DNA of 26,020 bases from JAHDBG01 sp963922315 (GTDB lineage: Bacteria > Pseudomonadota > Gammaproteobacteria > Chromatiales > Chromatiaceae): assembly GCA_963922315.1 (NCBI GenBank), contig CAWUID010000030.1:1-26020 (forward strand), in the 5' to 3' direction. Both the position numbers and the translations under genes were made by a program. The notes under the pieces are model-generated. The model saw only the letters and a list, made by a program, of their open reading frames with translations. It did not search any database and was not told where the DNA came from. Below, piece after piece: positions 1 to 7,347 of the stretch. The first letter of the stretch is position 1, and each line of letters begins with the position of its first letter.

Positions 1-254
1 ATTCAAAAATTTATTATACAAAAACACCAAGGCATTTAAAGCGACCTTTTGTGTATTGACCGAAACCGTACGATTAACCGCCAAATGAGTTAAAACCCGC
101 TCAACATCGACCTTGTTTAAAGCCTTGGGGTGCTTTTGCCACAAAAACGGATGTAGGTGGTAATTCAATAGACATGAGTTTTCACCGTGCGCTTGCTGTA
201 ACGCTGTGCTAACATAAAGTGACTGATTTCGTTTAAAAATGGGGACTGATACAT
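1..254 (-). pseudogene. intI: Integron integrase, 5' part, inactivated
   Basis: Tyrosine recombinase of integrons, which would insert and excise cassettes at attI and attC. Only the N-terminal region lies in the window; the catalytic part is beyond position 1. The start ATG is at 254-252 with a good ribosome site (AAGGAGG) just upstream. The translation begins MYQSPFLNEISHFML and later gives VERVLTHLAVNRTVS and ALNALVFLYNKFL, typical of the SAM-like N-terminal domain of IntI. Two lesions are visible. Codon 30 is TGA (167-165) where the family has Trp in a Y-W-I motif. The frame then slips by one base in the T4 run at 134-137, just before HPKALNKVD. The gene faces away from the cassettes, the standard integron layout. 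Family assignment is sure for this fragment; loss of function is inferred from the two lesions, barring sequencing error. Confidence 0.88.
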
Positions 255-489
255 AGAATACCTCCTTGCTGATCCCAAGTGTAGTACAAAAAGAGAAAAA
301 ATAAAAAGACTTTTGTCTGGTTAACTGGGTACAGATTTGCTACGAAAATGACTTTTTATATTGCAAAACAAAAACTTAAATGAAAATTCTGAAAAACTCC
401 AGCTAAATTAGCGGGAAGCCCTATAATTCTGTTTTGTGGGACGAAGTCCCTCAAAACAGACTGTTAAAATCAAAAAAGGGAACTGGGTA
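255..489. other. Expected attI / cassette promoter region
   Basis: This AT-rich interval lies between the divergent integrase gene and the first cassette gene, where attI should be. I cannot identify attI by sequence. The best core-like motif is GTTAAAA at 463-469, which fits GTTRRRY except for the last base. A perfect TATAAT stands at 422-427, but no convincing -35 lies 17 bases upstream. A hairpin at 428-460 follows directly. Confidence 0.4.
428..460. repeat. 33-base hairpin at cassette-array entrance
   Basis: TCTGTTTTG-T-GGGAC, loop GAA, then GTCCC-T-CAAAACAGA: 14 paired bases with one T:T mismatch. It begins one base after a TATAAT box and is followed at 463 by GTTAAAA. It lacks the one-sided extrahelical bases and clear paired R boxes of the attC sites further on, so I do not call it attC. 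There is no T-run, so it is not a standard terminator. It could be a 5' transcript hairpin or a degenerate recombination site. Confidence 0.6.
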
Positions 490-1755
490 GTGGAGACTTT
501 ATCACCGGGAATGCTAGAGGGGCCGAGATCATTTTTCACTGATTTAGATCCTCATGATTCGCACTTGAATGTTGAAAGCTCACTTCGCAACCTCAAGTTA
601 CAACTACTTACAAAAAAATGGATTGTTATTGGAGCTTCATCAGTTTTCCATCCGAAATGGGCAGAGATTTTACAAAACGACTCAGGGCTAGTTGTTGCGC
701 TGAATGATGGAATTATTATTCCTGCAATTAGGTATGATTTCAGAAATATAGAAGGCTTTTTTCAGTCTAAGAAAGAGTACGGAGAATCTAATCTGGATTT
801 TTACAATAACAATACTGCCAAAGTAATGGTTTGGGATTTAGATTTTAATAGTAGTTGGTTTCGAGACAAGATATTCGAAGCACTAGACAGGCCAACTTCT
901 GTATTACGTGTAAAAAACAGTATTGACGATAGTATAGCTAAAAATATCAAAGAGTCGCTGATAGATAAATATTTAAATGAAGACGAAGGGAGCGATTTTC
1001 TTCAAAGAAAACACTTAGAAAGCCTTGTATTTCAATTTAATGGAGTGGTTGCAAGTCAATTAGTAGAATATGGCAACTTAATATACCGAATGTCAGGAGC
1101 CCGCACCGTCGATTCTGAAGGCCACTTTCCTCAGTCAAATATCACAGAAATCAATATTTCAGGAATTGATGAGCAGTTGTCAGATGAATCAATATTTTGG
1201 GATATATATGCTGAAGCTGTTTTTTCCAATATAAATAAATCTGTTCGCATTTCAAAGGATAGGCTAGATCAACTTGAATTCGTAGATATTTTAGAGATAA
1301 GAAAAGCGTTGATTACCATAGGATTTTGCGAAAGCTATGATGTTCTTCTAAAGTCAGTAAAAGAGTCGGTCGATTTAGATGACCCGGAGAAATTAGTTCT
1401 TCATGCTGAAGAAATAGCAGGTATTGCAATTAAACTTAGAAACGATTTTTCAAGTGAGTTAAAAGAAGATGTGACTTGGTTTGATTCACGAGAACGCGCT
1501 AACTCAATGTGGCAGTTAGCAAACGGTCTGTCAATTTTGGGCGGCCCAATTACTGGCACTGTTATGGGAATTGTATCTACGTTGGGATCATTACCAGAGA
1601 TAACAGCTCCCATGTCTAAGTCTTTATCGACACAATTACGCAATAGATTTAAGTGGATGGAAAATTTTGTTAATGGTAGGTTAGGGTGGAGTAAATCCAA
1701 TCGAGGCGCGTTTTTGCAAGCATATAAAGAATTAGTTACCTATGGTCTTCCTTAA
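490..1755 (+). CDS. Uncharacterised protein, first gene of cassette 1
   Basis: About 421 residues; I do not recognise the family. Visible features, in the numbering of a longer frame from the GTG at 436: a mixed alpha/beta N-terminal part containing KKWIVIGASSVFHP (60-73) and GIIIPAIRYDF (92-102); an acidic helical middle; and near the C-terminus a hydrophobic, glycine-rich stretch (361-388, LANGLSILGGPITGTVMG) that could insert in or lie against a membrane. No signal peptide. The 436 GTG sits inside a hairpin stem; the GTG at 490, with AAAAAAGGG nine bases upstream, or an ATG at 511, are more credible starts. The gene shares one cassette with the hydrolase that starts 35 bases downstream, with no attC between them, so the two probably work together or are at least co-mobile. 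AT-rich codon use differs from the backbone. Confidence 0.7.
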   Translation: METLSPGMLEGPRSFFTDLDPHDSHLNVESSLRNLKLQLLTKKWIVIGASSVFHPKWAEILQNDSGLVVALNDGIIIPAIRYDFRNIEGFFQSKKEYGESNLDFYNNNTAKVMVWDLDFNSSWFRDKIFEALDRPTSVLRVKNSIDDSIAKNIKESLIDKYLNEDEGSDFLQRKHLESLVFQFNGVVASQLVEYGNLIYRMSGARTVDSEGHFPQSNITEINISGIDEQLSDESIFWDIYAEAVFSNINKSVRISKDRLDQLEFVDILEIRKALITIGFCESYDVLLKSVKESVDLDDPEKLVLHAEEIAGIAIKLRNDFSSELKEDVTWFDSRERANSMWQLANGLSILGGPITGTVMGIVSTLGSLPEITAPMSKSLSTQLRNRFKWMENFVNGRLGWSKSNRGAFLQAYKELVTYGLP

Positions 1756-1790
1756 CTGAACAATTAGCGATAAGTTTATTTGCATTAATT

Positions 1791-2573
1791 ATGAATGAAA
1801 TCGCCAGTATTTTAGAGTTAAATCGCGGCATATTTAAATATCGAACTATTACTCCTATAAATAAACTTGGTACGATTTTTTTCTTCCATGGCCTGGGTGA
1901 TAAGGGAACCACCTTTTCGTCACAAATATCCAACTTACATGATAAAGGATATGAGTGTATTTATTTTGATTTTCCGGGATGTGGAGAGAACTGGGAACTT
2001 TGCTTACCACCAGACAGTATAGTCTCTTTACTGACTAGACTAGTAGAAAAGAGTTTAGCTGAAAAGACATTGCTGGTTGGGCACTCTCTAGGTGGTTTTT
2101 ATGGTCTGCGAGTCATCTTTTCTACTCACCTAAACCACAAAATCGGTATTTGTGTTTCGGAATCCACGTTACTCGATATTGATTTGTGTTTTTTCGAATC
2201 GATAGAAACAGGTGGTAGTAAACCTGCAGAGCGATTTTCAAGACTCTTGTCATTGGAGCACGTACCTGAAGCATATTTGGATGAATATAGAAACAATATA
2301 GCATCTATGAATATGGAAATGTTTTTGAGCTATATTGACGATGTTATAGAAAATTTGCGAACAGTTAGAAAGACGTTATTTAATAAAGGAATTAATTTTG
2401 TGTATTGCTTTGGCGGGAATTCACCTGCTCAAAAAGAGAGGGTTGATCTTGGCAAAAGGAAATATATAGAAATAAGGCGCTTTGAAAACACTGGGCATTG
2501 GTTGCACATAGAACAACCTGAAAAATTTAATGATGTGCTATGCGATATGCTTAGTCAGTCGCGAGTGAAATGA
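1791..2573 (+). CDS. Alpha/beta-fold hydrolase, second gene of cassette 1
   Basis: A 260-residue soluble alpha/beta hydrolase (serine hydrolase fold); the substrate is unknown. The oxyanion-hole motif FFHGLGD is at residues 31-37. The nucleophile elbow GHSLGG (97-102) gives Ser99, and the C-terminal GHWLHIEQPEKF gives the probable catalytic His236. The catalytic acid cannot be placed with confidence. No signal peptide, so cytoplasmic. The start ATG has only a weak ribosome site, and the gene follows the upstream cassette gene by 35 bases. The stop at 2571-2573 is followed directly by the attC site, as usual for the last gene of a cassette. Fold assignment is firm; an esterase, lipase or C-C hydrolase role cannot be separated from sequence alone. 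Confidence 0.85.
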   Translation: MNEIASILELNRGIFKYRTITPINKLGTIFFFHGLGDKGTTFSSQISNLHDKGYECIYFDFPGCGENWELCLPPDSIVSLLTRLVEKSLAEKTLLVGHSLGGFYGLRVIFSTHLNHKIGICVSESTLLDIDLCFFESIETGGSKPAERFSRLLSLEHVPEAYLDEYRNNIASMNMEMFLSYIDDVIENLRTVRKTLFNKGINFVYCFGGNSPAQKERVDLGKRKYIEIRRFENTGHWLHIEQPEKFNDVLCDMLSQSRVK

Positions 2574-2634
2574 TTTTAACAAAATGCTCCAGCGGACGCG
2601 CCAAAGACGCGCGCCGCTGAGCATAACGTTATGT
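2574..2634 (+). repeat. attC site of cassette 1
   Basis: Complete attC recombination site. The R'' box TTTTAAC (2574-2580) and R' box GTTATGT (2628-2634) flank an imperfect palindrome. ATGCTC-c-AGCGG pairs with CCGCT-GAGCAT, leaving one extrahelical C in the left arm, and ACGCG/CGCG lie inside. Three unpaired bases separate each R box from its stem arm. The one-sided extrahelical base is the strand-selection feature of real attC hairpins. Crossover is expected at G2628^T2629. Confidence 0.88.
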
Positions 2635-2649
2635 TTCAAGGTGAAATAA

Positions 2650-2928
2650 GTGGAAAAGTGGCAATTTACGTTGGCCTACATTGGATATGTCTCCATAAGT
2701 TGCTTTGTCGCATATCCACTTTTGAAATAGAAAAAACAAGAACCAAAAACATGGGATCAAGTCTTCTCGGTTTTTCTCGTGAACTGTCTCATCCTTGGAG
2801 TAATGCCATTGCTGCCGTTGTTTATGCGTTCACCACTAAAAAAGAAAGAAGGTATGTCAGCCTTCGAGTCTGAGGACTACTACCAATATCATAGTAAAGG
2901 TCGTATATGGTTTTGGCAAAGGCCGTAA
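2650..2928 (+). pseudogene. Two-helix small membrane protein, amber-interrupted (cassette 2)
   Basis: This frame starts with GTG at 2650, six bases after AAGGTG, and encodes MEKWQFTLAYIGYVSI..., a first transmembrane helix ending in PLLK. TAG at 2728-2730 (codon 27) then interrupts it. The same frame continues KKQEPKTWDQVFSVFLV into a second hydrophobic helix (about residues 38-59), a basic cluster (KKKEG), and an aromatic tail ending GRIWFWQRP. It stops with TAA at 2926-2928, four bases before the next attC. Two helices with basic flanks, a good ribosome site and an end that fits the cassette argue that this is the original cassette gene. It is either killed by the amber codon or split into two peptides. 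An 80-codon frame starting at 2631 overlaps it but has no ribosome site and begins inside the attC R' box. The protein family is not recognised. Confidence 0.65.
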
Positions 2929-2932
2929 TAAA

Positions 2933-3011
2933 ACATAACAAGCACCTACACCGGAAAACCAAAAGCGCCGCTTCGCTCTGCTTTTGTTTTCCGGTGAGGT
3001 GAGCGTTACAC
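2933..3011 (+). repeat. attC site of cassette 2
   Basis: R'' CATAAC (2934-2939) and R' GTTACAC (3005-3011) flank a long stem. CACCT-a-CACCGGAAAAC-c-AAAAGC pairs with GCTTTTG-TTTTCCGGTG-AGGTG. Two unpaired bases (a, c) both lie in the left arm, and a CGCCGCTTCG-type loop sits between the arms. The spacers AAG/AGC next to the R boxes match the geometry of the preceding attC. Confidence 0.88.
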
Positions 3012-3036
3012 GTCTTCACCAAATATCGGGTTCGTT

Positions 3037-4485
3037 ATGATCGACAAGTTTTATAGATTTAGACCCGTTAAAAGATTGCTTGGTGATGATGGCGAACTAA
3101 GCAATCAGGAAATATACTTCGCTCATCCGAAGCAGTTCAATGATCCAATGGAAGGCTATAAAGATATATTATGGTCTGGTGACAAAATTATATGGAAGAA
3201 CTTATTTCGCCATTATTTATACTGTCTGCTTAACTTAGCAACACTGACAATAATTTCCGAAGAAGAATATCATGTAACAGTTGATGATATGCGCGTTCTT
3301 GGTTCTATAGAAGATTTCCCCACAGAGCAAATGAAGGAAGTTTTTGCTACGATGCTGGGCTCCTTTTTTAGATCAAATTCTATTCAAACATTAATAACAA
3401 AAATATCTGAACGAAAAACACCAGTAAGAAAAGACGAACTTGAATTATATTTAAGCAGCATTCATTTATTTGCACTAAAAAATGTTATAGATTTATTGAT
3501 TGATGAAGGTCTGTATCCTGAGTCTCAGCGAGTTATGCCAGAAGTAGAAGATTCTATTAGAAATGTTATATCTGATGAGTTTTTCTCAGGCATTGAATCC
3601 GTTGCAAACAATAAAGACGATGGAGAAAATCAATTATCACTGCTGTTTTTCATCCAGAATAATGCAAGCAAACAATTAAAGTTAATTACAAAGTATAATT
3701 CTCGCGCTCAATCAGGACAAAGTAACAAGAAAAATTTTTTGTTGTTAGACTTCCCAAGTCTTTACATTAAATCCTTAGAGAAAGTATGTTTTCCTGAATG
3801 GTACACAGCATGTTTTATATCTGAGTGCAAAAACTCATCTGTCTGGGGGCACTACGGAGACAATCATGCTGGGGCTTGTTTGGTCTTTAAACCTATTGCA
3901 GAAGATAAAAAATATTATCTTGAGTTAAAAGGTATAAATGGCTGGAGTAGTACTAAGGGTAAATTATACGGTTGGTTTAACCTAGAGCTTAAAAAAATTG
4001 ATTATATTTCTGGTCAAGGACAAATAGATTTCTTCCGTTCTTTAGGTAGCTTGTCCTATCCAACAATGAATACTATGTGGTACAACAGTGAAAATGGAGA
4101 GCGCAGTATTTGTGCTGAAAATATCTCTAACTCTGAGCAAGAGTGGAGGGAGTACTATTGGGAGAATTTTTATAGAGATGTTACAAAAAAATCAAAAGAT
4201 TGGGCTTATGAAAATGAATACAGAGCTATATTATCAAGTTCAATCACAGACTTTTCTAATAATTCCGATAGACTTCTTAAGTATCATTTCTCATCCCTGG
4301 AAGGTATCATTTTCGGAATAAAGATGAGCGATGAAGATAAAATTGAAATAATCAATACTATTGAGCGTAAATGTAAAGAGAATCAAAGAATGGATTTTAA
4401 GTTTTACCAAGCATATTTCTGTTTTGAGGAGAACTATATAAAAACCTCAGAATTAAGCTTGCTCAAATTCAATAACGATGTGTAA
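3037..4485 (+). CDS. DUF2971 family protein (cassette 3)
   Basis: A 482-residue cytoplasmic protein with both hallmark regions of DUF2971: an N-terminal FYRFRP...NQEIYFAHPKQFNDPMEG (5-40) and a later SECKNSSVWGHYGDNHAGAC (near 263-282). The family has no settled biochemical function. Its members are frequent in accessory DNA, so a defence or stress role is possible but not shown here. Between the two conserved parts is a long helical insertion (about 45-250), larger than in short family members. The start ATG has no clear ribosome site. The stop TAA lies inside the R'' box of the next attC, a tight fit to the cassette end. Base composition is strongly AT-rich compared with the backbone. Confidence 0.8.
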   Translation: MIDKFYRFRPVKRLLGDDGELSNQEIYFAHPKQFNDPMEGYKDILWSGDKIIWKNLFRHYLYCLLNLATLTIISEEEYHVTVDDMRVLGSIEDFPTEQMKEVFATMLGSFFRSNSIQTLITKISERKTPVRKDELELYLSSIHLFALKNVIDLLIDEGLYPESQRVMPEVEDSIRNVISDEFFSGIESVANNKDDGENQLSLLFFIQNNASKQLKLITKYNSRAQSGQSNKKNFLLLDFPSLYIKSLEKVCFPEWYTACFISECKNSSVWGHYGDNHAGACLVFKPIAEDKKYYLELKGINGWSSTKGKLYGWFNLELKKIDYISGQGQIDFFRSLGSLSYPTMNTMWYNSENGERSICAENISNSEQEWREYYWENFYRDVTKKSKDWAYENEYRAILSSSITDFSNNSDRLLKYHFSSLEGIIFGIKMSDEDKIEIINTIERKCKENQRMDFKFYQAYFCFEENYIKTSELSLLKFNNDV

Positions 4486-4526
4486 CAAGTGGTTCCAGGT
4501 GACGCCTGCGGCGCACCTGCCCCTTG
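4481..4526 (+). repeat. Truncated attC site of cassette 3
   Basis: R'' TGTAAC is followed by arms in which CAGGTG-a-CGCC pairs with GGCG-CACCTG and outer GG pairs with CC, giving an attC-like hairpin with extrahelical bases in the left arm. The R' box (GTTRRRY) expected next is missing. After CCCCTTG the sequence changes to TGTCAGG, the end of the insertion sequence. No R' remnant is seen on the far side of the element. Confidence 0.75.
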
Positions 4527-4594
4527 TGTCAGGATAGATGACCGCTGTATTGATGAGAGAACCCACTGCAGGGGGTGGACAAAAGGAGCTCAAG

Positions 4595-5096
4595 ATGACC
4601 AGACATAGTCAGGCATTCAAAGAGCAGGTTGTCTAGAAGTTACGGCCTCGGATGCCCAGTCTGTGGTGGATATCAGCCGTGAAACCGGGATAGGCCAATC
4701 CACCCTGTACCGCTGGAAGAGTGATTATCTGGGCACGACAGACCAAACCTCTACCCAGTCGGATGCAAAGAATCTGGAACGCTGGGACGGTCAGCAGAAG
4801 CTAGCTGTCGTCATTGAAACGGCTGGGCTGAACGAGTACGAACGTTCGGCGTACTGTCGGGAAAAAGGACTGTACGTTGAGCAGATCATCCGTTGGAAAG
4901 CACAAGCGGCTGAAGGCTGCCAAGCGACAGGTGCATTACCTGCGTCGCAGCGACAAGAACTATGCCAACTCAAACAACAAGTCCCTGAGACTGAAAAAGA
5001 GAGGCGGCGTAAAGAAAAAGCCCTGGCTGAAACAGCCGCTTTACTGGTGCTGAAAAAAAAGCCCAGGCACTCTGGGGGGACAGCGAGGCCGCCTGA
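4595..5096 (+). pseudogene. IS3-family OrfA (HTH protein), broken
   Basis: OrfA of IS3 elements binds the ends and forms the N-terminus of the OrfAB transposase. The natural start is ATG 4595, preceded by AAAGGAG, giving MTRHSQAFKEQVV. TAG at 4634-4636 stops it, and the frame then shifts before SDAQSVVDISRETG. The HTH part (GIGQSTLYRWKSDYLG) and the following helical, charged region are intact. At the A8 run (5053-5060) the open frame continues as KKPRHSGG, whereas the frame one base over gives the family-like KKAQALWGDSEAA and stops at 5094-5096. One A has probably been lost. OrfB lies at -1 relative to that family-like frame, as expected for programmed frameshifting. Confidence 0.8.
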
Positions 5097-5143
5097 TTCC
5101 ACCTGAGCATCGCCAGTTAGCGATCACCCTGATTCAAGAAGCG

Positions 5144-6109
5144 GTGGCTGCTGGCGCACGTCAACATCAGGCCTGTGAAGTGTTAGGTATCAGTGCTCGG
5201 ACCTACCGCCGCTGGCGGAATCAGCAGCACAATCTGGACACCTTAGAAAACCAGTGTCAAACTGTTCTGAGAACCCCGGCTAACCGGCTCACAGAGGCTG
5301 AACGGCAACAAATCATTTCGGTTTGCAATCAGCCAAACTCTCAGGATTTATCTCCGTCACAGATTGTGCCCAAGCTGGCTGATGCAGGCCAGTATCTGGC
5401 GTCAGAATCAACGTTTTACCGGATACTGAAGACCGCTGGACAACTGCACTATAGAGGGCGAGCTAAGCCCCCGAAAACCATCGCCAAACCCAAAGGATAC
5501 CAAGCCACTGGCCCGAATCAGGTCTACACCTGGGACATCACGTCTCTGGCCACTACCGTGAAAGGCAGCTTCTACTATCTGTATCTGGTCGAAGACATCT
5601 TCAGTCGGAAGATTGCGGGTTGGGAAGTCCACGACAAAGAAAGTGCCGATCATGCCAGTCAACTGATCGACCAGATCGCCTTGCGTGAAGGACACACCCC
5701 AGCACAGGTACTGCACTCAGACAATGGTGGCCCGATGAAAGGCGCGACCATGCTGGTAACTTTGCAAAGACTGGGGATTTTTTCGTCATTCAGTCGGCCC
5801 AGCGTCAGCAACGATAACCCTTACTCAGAAAGCTTATTTCGTACCCTCAAATATGCCCCGAAATACCCCATCAAGCCGTTTGAGACGCTGGCGGATGCCC
5901 GACAGTGGGTCGCAGATTTAGCCAATTGGTACAACGACGAGCATCGCCACAGTAGCATTCACTTTGTGACGCCAAATCAGAGATACTGGGGCGAAGATCA
6001 AACTATTCTCCAACGCCGATGTGCGCTCTACTTGGCAGCACGCCAGAAAAATCCGCAGCGCTGCCTGCCAATATCAGAGACTGGCGTTGCACTGAGTCTG
6101 TCTGGTTGA
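5144..6109 (+). CDS. IS3-family OrfB, DDE transposase
   Basis: Catalytic half of an IS3-family transposase. From the GTG at 5144 there are 321 residues. An HTH-like N-terminus (CEVLGISARTYRRWRN) is followed by the integrase core with Asp131 (YTWDIT), Asp193 (HSDNGG) and Glu229 (NPYSESLF), the DDE triad, and an IS3-type C-terminus (WYNDEHRHSSIHFVTPNQRY). The frame is open back to 5054, and RLIPPEHRQLAITLIQ upstream of 5144 also looks coding. The protein is therefore probably made as an OrfAB frameshift product or from an upstream non-ATG start. This half is intact, but its OrfA partner is broken. Confidence 0.9.
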   Translation: MAAGARQHQACEVLGISARTYRRWRNQQHNLDTLENQCQTVLRTPANRLTEAERQQIISVCNQPNSQDLSPSQIVPKLADAGQYLASESTFYRILKTAGQLHYRGRAKPPKTIAKPKGYQATGPNQVYTWDITSLATTVKGSFYYLYLVEDIFSRKIAGWEVHDKESADHASQLIDQIALREGHTPAQVLHSDNGGPMKGATMLVTLQRLGIFSSFSRPSVSNDNPYSESLFRTLKYAPKYPIKPFETLADARQWVADLANWYNDEHRHSSIHFVTPNQRYWGEDQTILQRRCALYLAARQKNPQRCLPISETGVALSLSG

Positions 6110-6151
6110 ACCCACCCAAGAATGTCCCTGCTCAGACCTGACATTCTCATT

Positions 6152-7339
6152 TCATTTTTTGAGAGGCTCGGTCATCTTTATTGACAAACACTGAGGTGCA
6201 TCCTGCCAGGTATGCAGTTCGATTCCCTGGCGGGTGTAGCTGTCTGTGCCGCCGTACCAGATCTGCGGGGTGAGCCGGGTCTGGCTCAGCCGGCACCACT
6301 TTTCCAGGCTGCGGCACCAGCCCGGATGGAAGGTCGCGCCGGATTTGAACTCAACCGCCTGGAGTTCGCTGTTCACTTCGTACACCAGGTCGATTTCGTG
6401 CCCGACATGGTCGCGCCAGAAATACAGTTCTGCCGGTTGCCCCTGGTTGTAGCAGTGTTTGATCCATTCTGAGATCAGCAGGGTTTCAAACAGAGCGCCG
6501 CGCTGGGCATGCAGGTTCATGCCGGTGTTGTCGCGGATGCCGAGTAGCCAGGCCGTCAGGCCAACATCCAGAAAATACAGCTTCGGCGTTTTTACCAGCC
6601 GTTTGCCGAAGTTCTGGTGATACGGCGGCAGTAAGGTGATGATGTAGCTGGCTTCCAGCACGCTGAGCCATTCGCGTACCGTGGTATGTGAGATGCCGCA
6701 TTCAACTGCCAGCGACGACTGGTTCAGCAGTTGCCCGGTACGTGCGGCACACAGTCTCAGAAAGCGCTGGAACTGGTTCAGGTTGCGGATTGCCAGTTGC
6801 TGGCGTACATCACGCTCCAGGTAGGTGCTGATATAGTTCGGCAACCACTGATCCGGGGTCAGTGTACGGTCATACAGCGGCGGATAGCCGCCCTGGCACA
6901 AACAATCATCCAGTGTCGCGGGCAGCCGGTTCGCAGCGCGCAGCTCGGCGATGGAGAAGGGGAGTAGCTGGAGCAGACCGACCCGCCCGGCCAGTGACTG
7001 GGTAATCTGCGCGATCAGGCCGAATTGTTGCGAGCCGGTCAGGATAAAATCGCCCATGATCCGGCGTGCATCGACCAGTCCCTGCAGGTAGGAGAACAAT
7101 TCCGGGACATGTTGCACTTCATCCAGGATCGCGCCTGTCGGAAAACGCGCCAGGAAGCCTTTCGGGTCTTCCTGCGCAAACAGGCGCTGTTCCGGATCTT
7201 CCAGGGTGACGTAAGGTCGTTCCGGGTAAAGTGCGCGTGCGAAGGTGGTTTTGCCGGACTGGCGCGGGCCCGTGATGGCGAGGATCGGAAAGCCGCGAGC
7301 AAGTTGGCGGGCAGTGGTATGGATCTGGCGAAGTATCAT
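6152..7339 (-). CDS. AAA ATPase with DUF4143 C-terminal domain
   Basis: About 395 residues of the AAA_14/DUF4143 family, whose cellular role is not established. The P-loop GPRQSGKTTFARAL and a Walker B-like GAILDEVQHVPEL fold as an AAA module, with a sensor-like FILTGSQQF. A winged-helix-like segment (SSLAVECGISHTTVREWLSVLE) links to the C-terminal domain. There a PD-(D/E)XK-like signature can be seen: an early Glu (ALFETLL), Asp in GHEIDLV, and EFK in AVEFKSG. Nuclease activity is inference only. The frame is open to 7375, but those first codons run through a 12-bp inverted repeat, so I prefer ATG 7339 (MILRQIHTTA). Its stop is eight bases from the IS end; the C-terminus does not look truncated. 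Confidence 0.85.
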   Translation of the reverse strand: MILRQIHTTARQLARGFPILAITGPRQSGKTTFARALYPERPYVTLEDPEQRLFAQEDPKGFLARFPTGAILDEVQHVPELFSYLQGLVDARRIMGDFILTGSQQFGLIAQITQSLAGRVGLLQLLPFSIAELRAANRLPATLDDCLCQGGYPPLYDRTLTPDQWLPNYISTYLERDVRQQLAIRNLNQFQRFLRLCAARTGQLLNQSSLAVECGISHTTVREWLSVLEASYIITLLPPYHQNFGKRLVKTPKLYFLDVGLTAWLLGIRDNTGMNLHAQRGALFETLLISEWIKHCYNQGQPAELYFWRDHVGHEIDLVYEVNSELQAVEFKSGATFHPGWCRSLEKWCRLSQTRLTPQIWYGGTDSYTRQGIELHTWQDAPQCLSIKMTEPLKK

Positions 7340-7347
7340 GCCTGTCA

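Larger units (their letters stand above)
4527..6143 (+). mobile_element. Degenerate IS3-family insertion sequence
   Basis: About 1617 bp bounded by TGTCAGG (4527-4533) and its complement CCTGACA (6137-6143); beyond these seven bases the terminal repeats match only in part. The ends are of the TG...CA type usual for IS3. It carries an orfA/orfB pair with an A8 run at their junction. No target duplication is seen (CTTG on the left, TTCT on the right), which suggests a deletion or recombination after insertion. It separates the integron cassettes from the chromosomal backbone. orfA is broken, so autonomous movement is unlikely. Confidence 0.85.

Noticed and set aside
428..469. Hairpin considered as a fourth attC site
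   Set aside because: Stem is symmetric apart from a T:T mismatch, has no one-sided extrahelical bases, and the left R box does not pair well with GTTAAAA.
2631..2873. 80-codon plus-strand frame beginning in the attC R' box
   Set aside because: No ribosome site, starts inside the recombination site, and composition is not protein-like. The overlapping frame from 2650 has helices, a ribosome site and a stop next to attC.
2822..3022. Minus-strand frame across the second attC
   Set aside because: Much of it is a translation of the attC stem; no ribosome site or family resemblance.
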